From: an uncultured Pseudomonas sp. | GTDB lineage: Bacteria > Pseudomonadota > Gammaproteobacteria > Pseudomonadales > Pseudomonadaceae | Reading direction: 5' to 3' | Assembly (NCBI GenBank): GCA_943914515.1 | Contig: CALUCI010000236.1 | Location: 1 to 8,322, forward strand | DNA length: 8,322 nt | Shown here: positions 1 to 6,091 of the stretch, piece by piece | Position numbering within the stretch: the stretch's first letter is position 1 | Layout: each line of letters begins with the position of its first letter | The notes under the pieces: generated by a model | What the model was told of the DNA's origin: nothing | The model's database searches: none | The model's input: only the letters and a program-made list of their open reading frames with translations | Made by a program: the position numbers and the translations under genes

Positions 1-1671
1 GCTGTGGGCGCTGCCGACGTTGGTACGCAGGTTGGCGCTGATCGCCGGATCCCAGGCGTTGGTCTGCAAGTCCTTGTAGTCGTTGTAGAACACCGCGACG
101 TTGCTGCGCAGGCGGCCGCCGAGGTAGTCACCCTTGAAGCCGGTCTCGTAGGTGATGACGTTTTCCGGGTCGAAGCCCTGCAGCGCGGCGAGGCGGGTCG
201 GGGCGCGGTTGTCGAAGCCGCCGGCCTTGAAGCCCTTGGCGACGTAGCCGTACTGGATCAACTCGTCGTTCCAAGCGTATTCCAGGCCCAGTTTGGGGCT
301 GAACGAGGCCCAGCTCTCGCTGGTTTCGGCCTGGAAGTTGAGCCCGGTGATGTCCCGCGCGGTGGTGATGGCGTAGTTCTTGTACTCGAAGTTCTTGTGC
401 TCGGCGGTGTAGCGCAGGCCGGCGGTGAGCGACAGGCGCGGGGTCAGCTTGTAGCTGCCCTGGCCATACACCGCGTAGCTCTCGGTGTCGGTGGTGCTGT
501 ACTGGCCGCTGGCGTTGACCCGGTTGGCAGCAACCGAGTAGGTCAGACTGTCGCGCTCGGCACGGAAGCGTTCCTTGTAGAGGAAGGCGCCGAGGGTGAA
601 GTTGAAACGCTCGTAGTCACCGTTGAGCTGGAACTCCTGGGTGCCGTAGCGCTGCTTGTAATGGATCAGGTTGTTCTGCACCGGGGCGGCGTTGCCGCTG
701 TTGGCTTCGCCGGAGTTGTCGTAGTCCACCGGCTGGTCGAAGGCCGACCAGGCGGTGACTGTCTTGAAGCTCAGCTGATCGTCGAACTTGTAGATCGAGC
801 GCAGCACCGCGCTGCCCTGGTCGAGGCGGTTCTTCGGGTCGAGGCTGCTATAGGTCTTGAACTTGTCGAAGTGGCCGTTGGCCGGGTCGAACGGGGTGTA
901 GCTGGTGGTGTCGCCGCGGTCGAAGGTGCCGGCCAGGGTCAGTTGCGTGTCCCAGGCCGAGTCCACCGGTGCCAGGCGCAACTTGCCACGGTAGGACTGG
1001 ATGTCGACGTTGTTCACGTCCTTGTCGCGGGTACGGTTGCGCACCGTGCCGTCGCGGCTCAGGCGCAGCGCGGAAAAACTGCCGAACAGGGTGTTGTCCA
1101 CCAGCGGGCCGCTGACCAGCAGGCGCCCGCTCTGGGCGTTGTAGTTGCCGCCGCCCAGTTCGACGAAGGCGCGGGCTTTCTGTTCGGGGTCGCGGGTGAT
1201 CACGCGAATCGCCCCGGCCGCGCTGTTGCGGCCGTACAGGGTGCCTTGCGGACCACGCAGGACTTCCACGCGCTCGACGTCGTTGAAATCGAGCATCGAG
1301 GAAATCGCCCGGGGGATGTACAGGTCGTCGGCGTACACCGCCACCGCGGCTTCCTGGATCGGGTCGGTTTCGCCGATGCCGCGAATGCCGTAGGTCTGCG
1401 CGCTGTAGGAGATCGACTGGCGGGTGAGGGTCAGGTTCGGTACGCGCCCGGAGAGGTCACGGATGTTGTTGATCTGCTGGTCGCGCAGGGTGTTCTCATC
1501 GAAGGCGCTGATCGCCAGCGGGGTTTTCTGCAGGTTTTCCTGACGGTGTTCGGCGGTGACGGTGACGCTTGGCAGGCGTTCTTCCTTGGGTGGTTCGGTG
1601 GCGGCGAAGGTGGTCAACGGTAAGGACAGCAACAGTGGCGCAATGGCGGGGCGCAAGGCGGGTGTGGGCAT
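1..1671 (-). CDS. TonB-dependent outer-membrane receptor, C-terminus cut off by the window edge
   Basis: Outer-membrane active transporter energised by TonB-ExbBD. The first 557 codons are present and stay open to the left edge. Starting at the ATG at 1671, residues 1 to about 23 form a signal peptide (Leu-rich core, likely cleavage after TFA). A TonB-box-like stretch LPSVTVTA lies at 33-40. The plug domain spans about 45-165, with the family hallmark LRGPQGTLYGRNS at 138-150. The beta-barrel follows from about 170, with the conserved barrel segment GFKAGGFDNRAP near 480-495. Family members are often 700-800 residues, so roughly 200 residues are probably missing. There is no N-terminal FecA-type signalling domain. 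An AGGAAG ribosome site sits 7 nt before the ATG. The plug sequence resembles the broad non-siderophore class of receptors, and its substrate cannot be read from sequence. It lies downstream of the three enzyme genes on the same strand, separated by a REP element, which suggests it brings in the compound they process. No frameshift was seen in the stretches I checked by reverse translation. Confidence 0.93.
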   Translation of the reverse strand, partial: MPTPALRPAIAPLLLSLPLTTFAATEPPKEERLPSVTVTAEHRQENLQKTPLAISAFDENTLRDQQINNIRDLSGRVPNLTLTRQSISYSAQTYGIRGIGETDPIQEAAVAVYADDLYIPRAISSMLDFNDVERVEVLRGPQGTLYGRNSAAGAIRVITRDPEQKARAFVELGGGNYNAQSGRLLVSGPLVDNTLFGSFSALRLSRDGTVRNRTRDKDVNNVDIQSYRGKLRLAPVDSAWDTQLTLAGTFDRGDTTSYTPFDPANGHFDKFKTYSSLDPKNRLDQGSAVLRSIYKFDDQLSFKTVTAWSAFDQPVDYDNSGEANSGNAAPVQNNLIHYKQRYGTQEFQLNGDYERFNFTLGAFLYKERFRAERDSLTYSVAANRVNASGQYSTTDTESYAVYGQGSYKLTPRLSLTAGLRYTAEHKNFEYKNYAITTARDITGLNFQAETSESWASFSPKLGLEYAWNDELIQYGYVAKGFKAGGFDNRAPTRLAALQGFDPENVITYETGFKGDYLGGRLRSNVAVFYNDYKDLQTNAWDPAISANLRTNVGSAHS

Positions 1672-1742
1672 GGAGCGGCTTCCTGCTGGCAAATGTTGTT
1701 TTTTTGTTCCTCCCGGGGCTGGGGTCGGTCAGTGGGTGTGTC

Positions 1743-1804
1743 GGCCAATCGCTAGTAATGAAGTTCACCACACTCCGTAGGAGCGGGTTTACCCGCGATT
1801 GGCC
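1743..1804. repeat. REP palindrome inside a longer inverted repeat
   Basis: The core at 1778-1798 reads GTAGGAGCGGGTTTACCCGCG, with a stem GCGGGT (1783-1788) / ACCCGC (1791-1796). It matches the well-known Pseudomonas putida REP unit. A second, perfect 10-bp inverted repeat, GGCCAATCGC (1743-1752) and GCGATTGGCC (1795-1804), encloses it and shares two bases with the inner stem. It sits in the 143-bp gap between the aldolase-family gene and the receptor gene. In mRNA it could protect the upstream transcript 3' end or reduce read-through into the receptor gene. It has no T-run typical of an intrinsic terminator. Confidence 0.8.
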
Positions 1805-1814
1805 CCACAGAAAA

Positions 1815-2615
1815 TCAATGCTTGTAGTCGTCCCCCTCACGCTCCAGTTGCCGGATCAGCGCATCCCAATGCCGCTGCAGCCCGGGGTTGTTGCCATCGA
1901 GAAACGCCGCAGTCTGCTGCTTGACCTTCTCGATCGCCGCTTCCGGGGCGAACAGCAGGTCGGCATTGCCACCGGCCTGCGCCGCGATCTGGATGCTGCA
2001 GGCGCGCTCCAGGCCGTGCAGTTCGCGGAATGCATGTTCGACACTGCTGCCACCGGTGAGCAGGCCGTGGTTGCGCAGGATCAGGATGTTGCTGCTGCCC
2101 AGGTGGGCGACCAGTCGCTCCTGTTCATCCAGGTCCAGAGCCACGCCCTCGTAGGTGTGGTAGACCACCCGGCTGTAGTAGGCCAGGGCGTGCTGCGACA
2201 GCGGCAGCAGGCCGTCGCGCTGGGCCGACACGGCCGCGCCGTCGCGGGTGTGGGTGTGCAGCACGGCCTTGAGGTCAGGGCGGGCGCGGTGAATGGCGCT
2301 GTGGATGACGTAGCCGGCCTGGTTGATGCCCAGCCCCAGCGGGTCGTCGATGATGGTGCCGTCGACATCCACCTTGACCAGGTTGGAGGCGCTGATCTCG
2401 TCGAACAGCAAGCCGTAGGCGTTGATCAGAAAGTGCTCGTGCGGGCCGGGCACCCGGGCCGAGAAGTGCGTGTAGATATGGTCGGTCCAGCGAAACAGCG
2501 CGGCGAGGCGGTAGGCGGCGGCGAGTTTGACCCGCACCTCCCATTCTTCGGCGCTGACTCGCTGGCGAACGCTGTCGAGGTCGGAGGAAACAGACAGAGC
2601 GGAAACGGCGGTCAT
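1815..2615 (-). CDS. Class II aldolase/adducin-family protein
   Basis: A 266-residue cytoplasmic protein with one class II aldolase/adducin head domain over about residues 25-225. Family metal-site motifs are visible: HTH at 120-122 within AVLHTHTRDGAA, and the third histidine H183 in LRNHGLLT. The motif GLLFDEISASNLVKVD (68-83) is of the adducin-like branch. By my alignment the catalytic acid of fuculose-phosphate aldolase (Glu73, in its TES motif) is replaced by Ala76 here, so a standard retro-aldol reaction is uncertain. The start was chosen at 2615, not at the ATG at 2630, because GGGGAG lies 7 nt before 2615 and the longer start has no such site. The gene follows the 2-hydroxyacid dehydrogenase by 47 nt, a gap that holds a small palindrome (2631-2643). 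It is probably the last enzyme gene of the leftward operon. It may act on a hydroxy- or keto-acid intermediate made by its neighbours. Substrate unknown. Confidence 0.9.
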   Translation of the reverse strand: MTAVSALSVSSDLDSVRQRVSAEEWEVRVKLAAAYRLAALFRWTDHIYTHFSARVPGPHEHFLINAYGLLFDEISASNLVKVDVDGTIIDDPLGLGINQAGYVIHSAIHRARPDLKAVLHTHTRDGAAVSAQRDGLLPLSQHALAYYSRVVYHTYEGVALDLDEQERLVAHLGSSNILILRNHGLLTGGSSVEHAFRELHGLERACSIQIAAQAGGNADLLFAPEAAIEKVKQQTAAFLDGNNPGLQRHWDALIRQLEREGDDYKH

Positions 2616-2662
2616 TGTGGTGCTCCCCATGCGCCAATGGCGCGTGCAAGTTCGGTGAAGGT

Positions 2663-3607
2663 TCAGTAGCCGCGCTGGTGGTCGACCAGATTGCGCAACG
2701 GCTGGTCGTCGCGGTAGCGGTGGAAGTTGTCGATGAAGTCCTCGGCGAAGCCGCGAATCCCTTCGGTGGAAACCGAGCAGGTGTGCGGCGAGATGAACAC
2801 CCGCGGGTCGCTGTACAGCGGGTGTCCGGCCGGCAGCGGCTCGGGTTCGGTGACGTCGAGGGTGGCGCGCCCGACCCAGCCGGCTTCCAGCGCTTCGACC
2901 AGCGCCTGCTGGTCGAGCAGGCCGCCACGGGCGATGTTGATCAGGTGCAGGCCGGGCTTGGCGCTGGCCAGCACGTCACGGTTGATCAGGCCACGGGTGT
3001 TGGCGGTCAGCGGCGCGGCGATCACCAGGTGGTCGGACTGGCTGAACAACTGCTGCAGGTCGGCGGCGGTTTCCACCGGCACACTGGCCTGCAGCACCTG
3101 GCCCGGGCGGCCCAGGGCGATCACCCGCAGACCGAGGGCATGGGCCTTGACGGCGAGGGCGCTGCCGATGCTGCCCAGGCCGAGAATCCCCAGGGTCTTG
3201 CCGCGCACCGGTTGCAGCGGGGTGAAGCGCCAGTCGTCATCCTTGACCCAGATCTCCGGCAGGCGCTTGGCGGCGCTGAGGATCGCCGCCAGGGCGAACT
3301 CGGCGACCTGTTCGGCATTGCTGCCCTTGCCACTGGACACGGACGGCCCCTGGAACAGCCAGTCGGGGTAGAAGTCGATACCCGACGACAGCAACTGCAC
3401 CCAGCGCAGCGACCACGGCCAGCCGGCGGGCGGCTGGTCGACGCGGCGACCGCGGACGTTGATCGGGCGCACGATCAGCACGTCGGCGCGTTCGGCGTTG
3501 AACTGCTCGGGGCTGAGGTCGATCACCCGGTGCTCCGGCAGTTGCCGGCGGAGAAAGTCGTTGGCCTGCGGGTCGAGCTGGCTGGCAATCACCTTGATGT
3601 TGCTCAT
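2663..3607 (-). CDS. D-isomer-specific 2-hydroxyacid dehydrogenase
   Basis: A 314-residue cytoplasmic oxidoreductase that interconverts a 2-keto acid and a D-2-hydroxy acid using NAD(P)H. The catalytic/substrate domain is split around a Rossmann domain (about 100-280) with GLGSIG at 143-148. All three family catalytic residues are recognisable: Arg227 in IARGG, Glu254 in DVTEPEP and His275 in SPHT. The second beta strand of the Rossmann fold ends VIALGRPG, with Arg where NAD-specific enzymes carry Asp, which suggests NADP preference (inference). The start at 3607 gives a normal N-terminus (MSNIKVIAS). It overlaps the upstream stop codon as ATGA and has GGAG 7 nt before it, so translation is probably coupled to the flavoenzyme gene. 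An in-frame upstream start would add 27 Arg/Pro-rich residues that are shadow coding. The length is usual for the family. It resembles the glyoxylate/hydroxypyruvate reductase group, but the substrate cannot be assigned. Confidence 0.93.
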   Translation of the reverse strand: MSNIKVIASQLDPQANDFLRRQLPEHRVIDLSPEQFNAERADVLIVRPINVRGRRVDQPPAGWPWSLRWVQLLSSGIDFYPDWLFQGPSVSSGKGSNAEQVAEFALAAILSAAKRLPEIWVKDDDWRFTPLQPVRGKTLGILGLGSIGSALAVKAHALGLRVIALGRPGQVLQASVPVETAADLQQLFSQSDHLVIAAPLTANTRGLINRDVLASAKPGLHLINIARGGLLDQQALVEALEAGWVGRATLDVTEPEPLPAGHPLYSDPRVFISPHTCSVSTEGIRGFAEDFIDNFHRYRDDQPLRNLVDHQRGY

Positions 3608-4797
3608 TGCGCAACTCCGTCGTTGAGCGCAGCGCGGCCGGTGCCATGGAACACCACGTCGTCCTGCGGGGTATGGATGCGGCTGCACAGCACATCGCGG
3701 TAATGCCGCTCCAGCGGGTTGTGTCGCGACAGGCCGGGGTTGCCGGTGGCTTCGATGGCCAGTTCCACCGCCTGGATGGCGTTCTGGGTGACCAGTTGCT
3801 TGAGCTGCCCGGCGTTTTGCGCAGACACCAGGCCGGCGGCAGCGGAGTCGAGCAGGTTGCGGTTGGCGAACAGCAGGGTGTCGATGCGCCCGACCCGTTC
3901 CTGGAAGCGCGGCAGGCTTGCCAGCGGCTGGCCGAGGTTGGACGGCACGCGGTCGCGCAGAAAGCCCACCAGCCAGTCACGCGCAGCCTGGGCAACCGAG
4001 TCGTAGATGCTCGACAGCAGCACGGCCATCCACACCAGGCCCTCGCCGTCCAGTTCCGGACGCGGCGCGCTGGCCGGGCTGACCGCCACCGCGTGGTCCA
4101 GCGGCAGCAGCACGTTGTCGAATTCGACCCGGTGGCTGCAGGTGGCACGCATGCCGAGGTGGTCCCACTCATCGACGATGCGAATGCCCGGGGTGTCCTT
4201 GTGCACGAGGAAGCCGCCGACCAGCGGATCGGCGTCGTCGCTGCGGCCCCACACCAGATACCACTCGAGGCCGTGGCTGCCGGTGGAATACAGCTTGGTA
4301 CCGGACAACCGCCAGCCTTCGGCGGTACGTCGGGCGAGGGTCGCCGGCAGGCCGCCGCGCGCCGGGGTGCCGAGCTCCGGTTCGACGCGGAAGGCGTTGA
4401 TCAGCGCGCCGTTCTCCACGGCTTCGCGGGCCAGCCGCTCGCGCAGGTGCAGCGGCCAGCGCTGATCGTCCTGCAGGCGGAAGTGCTGCAGATACTGCAT
4501 CACCAGAATCAGCGCGGTGGACGGTTCGCCCTTGGCGACGGCGGCGATCACCTTGCGCGCCGTTGGCAGGTCGGCACCGCTGCCGCCGAGTGCGCGTGGC
4601 ACGGTCAGGCCGAGCAAGCCGTGACGGTGCAGCAGGGCAAAGTTGGCGGCGGGAAATTCGCCACTGCGGTCGAAGTCGCCGGCGCTGGCCGCCAGCTCGC
4701 GGGTAATGGTCGACAGGATCGTGTCCAGGCCGGGCAGGGCACTGTCCGACGACGTCGGCCGGTGCAGCGGAACAGCGGTGGCAGAAGACTGGCTCAT
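3604..4797 (-). CDS. Acyl-CoA-dehydrogenase-fold flavoprotein, possibly an SfnB/DszC-like monooxygenase
   Basis: A 397-residue cytoplasmic flavoprotein of the acyl-CoA dehydrogenase superfamily: N-terminal helical domain (about 20-130, with LTVPRALGGSGADLPTAR at 64-81), middle beta domain (about 135-232, with GWRLSGTKLYSTGS at 161-174 and GMRATCSHRVEFDNVLLP at 215-232) and C-terminal helical bundle (about 245-395, ending RHYRDVLCSRIHTPQDD at 364-380). In true acyl-CoA dehydrogenases a catalytic Glu occurs in a C-terminal YEGT motif. Here the equivalent text is FHGT with His384. That fits members of the fold that use FMNH2 and O2 to oxygenate sulfur compounds (SfnB, DszC), although no flavin reductase gene is nearby. 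Oxidation of another substrate is possible. It is the first gene of the leftward operon. The ribosome site is weak (GAG 6 nt upstream), and two tiny start-stop reading frames run directly into the ATG, so translation may be controlled. Confidence 0.92.
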   Translation of the reverse strand: MSQSSATAVPLHRPTSSDSALPGLDTILSTITRELAASAGDFDRSGEFPAANFALLHRHGLLGLTVPRALGGSGADLPTARKVIAAVAKGEPSTALILVMQYLQHFRLQDDQRWPLHLRERLAREAVENGALINAFRVEPELGTPARGGLPATLARRTAEGWRLSGTKLYSTGSHGLEWYLVWGRSDDADPLVGGFLVHKDTPGIRIVDEWDHLGMRATCSHRVEFDNVLLPLDHAVAVSPASAPRPELDGEGLVWMAVLLSSIYDSVAQAARDWLVGFLRDRVPSNLGQPLASLPRFQERVGRIDTLLFANRNLLDSAAAGLVSAQNAGQLKQLVTQNAIQAVELAIEATGNPGLSRHNPLERHYRDVLCSRIHTPQDDVVFHGTGRAALNDGVAQ

Positions 4798-4813
4798 CAG
4801 GCACTCATCGCAT
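4797..4813 (-). other. Two minimal start-stop reading frames chained into the flavoenzyme ATG
   Basis: Reading leftward, ATG CGA TGA (4813-4805) overlaps ATG AGT GCC TGA (4808-4797), whose stop overlaps the flavoenzyme start as TGATG. Neither mini-frame has a good ribosome site, and the true start has only a weak one. They could delay or couple ribosome entry, or be coincidental. The sequence arrangement is certain; the function is not. Confidence 0.35.
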
Positions 4814-4826
4814 TGGACGCAGGAGG

Positions 4827-4845
4827 GACGCCGGCTGCGGGCGTC
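4827..4845 (-). promoter_or_regulatory. Leader hairpin 2 before the flavoenzyme gene
   Basis: Perfect 6-bp stem GACGCC (4827-4832) / GGCGTC (4840-4845) with a 7-nt loop. It lies about 30 nt upstream of the flavoenzyme start and would be present in the leftward mRNA leader. No T-run follows, so it is not a classical terminator. It may be a structural element of the leader or chance in GC-rich DNA. Confidence 0.35.
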
Positions 4846-4851
4846 GTTCTT

Positions 4852-4883
4852 CCCGCCCTGGGCAGCGGCTCCAGGCAGGCGGG
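4852..4883 (-). promoter_or_regulatory. Leader hairpin 1 before the flavoenzyme gene
   Basis: CCCGCC (4852-4857) pairs with GGCGGG (4878-4883). The stem continues as CTGG (4858-4861) with CCAG (4871-4874) after a 3-nt bulge, leaving a 9-nt loop. In the leftward transcript it precedes the second hairpin (4827-4845) by 6 nt. Ten GC-rich pairs make it stable, but no U-tract follows, so any role in attenuation is speculative. Confidence 0.4.
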
Positions 4884-4954
4884 GCTTATGACCGTATGCT
4901 TGGCAAAGTGCTATGTAAAATTCTTTCTGGTTCTAAGCTAATGGCAATAATGAA

Positions 4955-4986
4955 AAATTGTTCGCATATTAGGTTATGACCAAAAT
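4955..4986. promoter_or_regulatory. Candidate overlapping face-to-face sigma-70 promoters
   Basis: On the + strand, TTGTTC (4958-4963) and CAAAAT (4981-4986) are 17 bp apart. On the - strand, TTGGTC (from 4983 to 4978) and CAATTT (from 4960 to 4955) are also 17 bp apart. Both are only partial matches to the -35 and -10 consensus, but they lie in the most AT-rich part of the gap, point to the two operons and would overlap almost fully. If real, the leaders would be roughly 115 nt (rightward) and 150 nt (leftward), and the two promoters would exclude one another. Confidence 0.22.
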
Positions 4987-5110
4987 GCATTTCACTGATT
5001 ATGCGCCAGTCGTTACAGTCGCTCCTGAAACATTCGCGACCGCCTTGGCTCGACGGATGGAACCAGTACCTGACAACAGGCTGCCGTTCGGCCTTTAAGG
5101 AGTGTTTGCG

Positions 5111-6076
5111 ATGCCCCCGTTTACCCGAATCCTGGCGCTGGGCGCCGCGTTGCTGCTGGCCGGCCCGGTGCTCGCCAGCGAGCGTGTCGAACTGCGCATC
5201 GGCGACCAGAAAGGCAACATGCGCGCCCAACTGGAAGCTGCCGATGGCCTGCGTGATCTGCCCTACGACATTCGCTGGGCCGAGTTTCCCGCCGCCGCGC
5301 CGCTGGCCGAGGCGTTGAATGCCGGCGCGCTGGACGCCGGCATCATCGGTGATGCGCCACTCTTGTTTGCGCTGGCCTCCGGTGCGCAGGTCAAGGCCAT
5401 CGCCGTGGACAAATCCGATCCCTACGGGATTGCCGTGCTGGTGGAGCCCAAATCGCCGTTGCAGACCGCTGCCGACCTCAAGGGCAAGCGCATCGCCACC
5501 GGCCGCGGCTCCATCGGCCACCACATCGCGCTCAAGGCGCTGGCCAGTGCCGGCCTGAGCGAAAAAGACGTGGAGTTCCGCTTTCTCGGTCCGGTCGATG
5601 CCAAGGTCGCGCTGGCCAATGGCTCGGTCGACGCCTGGGCGACCTGGGAACCCTACACCGCGCTGGCCGAGCTGAGCGGGCAGGGCCGGGTGCTGGTCAA
5701 TGGCCGTGGCCTGTCGGCCGGCAACAGCTTTCTCGCGGCCACCGACAAGGCCCTGGCCGACCCGGCCCGCCGCGCCGCCCTGCAGGATTACCTGGAGCGC
5801 CTGGCCAAGGCCCAGGACTGGGCCAACCACAACCTCGACAGCTATTCGAAAACCCTGGCGCAGATCATCGGCTTTCCGGTGGAGGCCGCGCGCTTGCAGT
5901 TCGAGCGCCGCAAGGTGCGCTGGCAACCAGTGGATGCCGGGACCATCGGCGAGCAGCAGGAAACCGCCGACTTCTACCAGGCCCACGGCCTGATCGCCAC
6001 GCACCTCGACGTGGCCCCGACTTTCGCCAGCGGCTTCGTCCTGCCGGCCAGTGAACCCCTGACTAAAAACCCCTGA
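5111..6076 (+). CDS. Periplasmic ABC-transporter binding protein, SsuA/TauA-type family (first copy)
   Basis: A 321-residue exported solute-binding protein of the SsuA/TauA/NrtA group, which delivers sulfonates or similar anions to an inner-membrane ABC transporter. Signal peptide: residues 1-22 (R6, then an LALGAALLLAGP core, cleavage after VLA). The mature protein starts with ELRIGDQKG. Family features include AEALNAGALDAGIIGDAP (66-83), ADLKGKRIATGRGS (121-134), VDAWATWEPY (173-182) and the C-terminal GEQQETADFYQ (280-290). The start at ATG 5111 has AAGGAG 8 nt before it (5097-5102). A GTG at 5102 overlaps that site and is rejected. It is the first gene of the rightward operon, 15 nt before a second copy. 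Compared with E. coli SsuA it departs more than its neighbour does (GDQKGN instead of GYQKGS), so it may bind a different ligand. Confidence 0.93.
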   Translation: MPPFTRILALGAALLLAGPVLASERVELRIGDQKGNMRAQLEAADGLRDLPYDIRWAEFPAAAPLAEALNAGALDAGIIGDAPLLFALASGAQVKAIAVDKSDPYGIAVLVEPKSPLQTAADLKGKRIATGRGSIGHHIALKALASAGLSEKDVEFRFLGPVDAKVALANGSVDAWATWEPYTALAELSGQGRVLVNGRGLSAGNSFLAATDKALADPARRAALQDYLERLAKAQDWANHNLDSYSKTLAQIIGFPVEAARLQFERRKVRWQPVDAGTIGEQQETADFYQAHGLIATHLDVAPTFASGFVLPASEPLTKNP

Positions 6077-6091
6077 TCCGGAGCGTCTCCC

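Larger units (their letters stand above)
4798..5110. promoter_or_regulatory. Divergent intergenic control region
   Basis: This 313-bp gap separates the leftward flavoenzyme operon from the rightward binding-protein operon. The side next to the flavoenzyme (4815-4890) is GC-rich and holds two hairpins. The middle (about 4905-5005) is strikingly AT-rich compared with all genes around it and is the likely promoter/operator core. It contains a 6-bp inverted repeat CGCATA (4963-4968) / TATGCG (5000-5005) and a short dyad GGT-TATG-ACC (4972-4981), possible regulator sites of LysR type, which could suit a CysB-like regulator. No sigma-54 GG-N10-GC element was found on either strand in the AT-rich part. 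The right part (5006-5096) is a leader without clear features, ending in AAGGAG (5097-5102) for the first binding protein. Confidence 0.6.

Noticed and set aside
4..1623. A 539-codon open frame on the + strand
   Set aside because: It lies opposite the TonB-dependent receptor, whose plug motifs are unmistakable. The + frame translation is low-complexity Val/Ala/Gly-rich text.
2631..2643. Palindrome GCGCCA-A-TGGCGC before the aldolase-family gene, considered as an operator
   Set aside because: It lies within a short gap of an operon, has a one-base centre that cannot form an RNA hairpin well, and is short enough to be chance in GC-rich DNA.
4891..4905. TGGCA followed by TGC considered as a sigma-54 promoter
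   Set aside because: The distance between GG and GC is 6 nt instead of the required 10.
3607..4941. A 444-codon open frame on the + strand
   Set aside because: It is antisense to the flavoenzyme and extends into its leader. The translation resembles no protein family.
5001..5318. A 105-codon + strand frame in the leader of the first binding protein, considered as a leader peptide
   Set aside because: It has no ribosome site, runs over the binding-protein start in another frame, and the overlapped part is shadow sequence.
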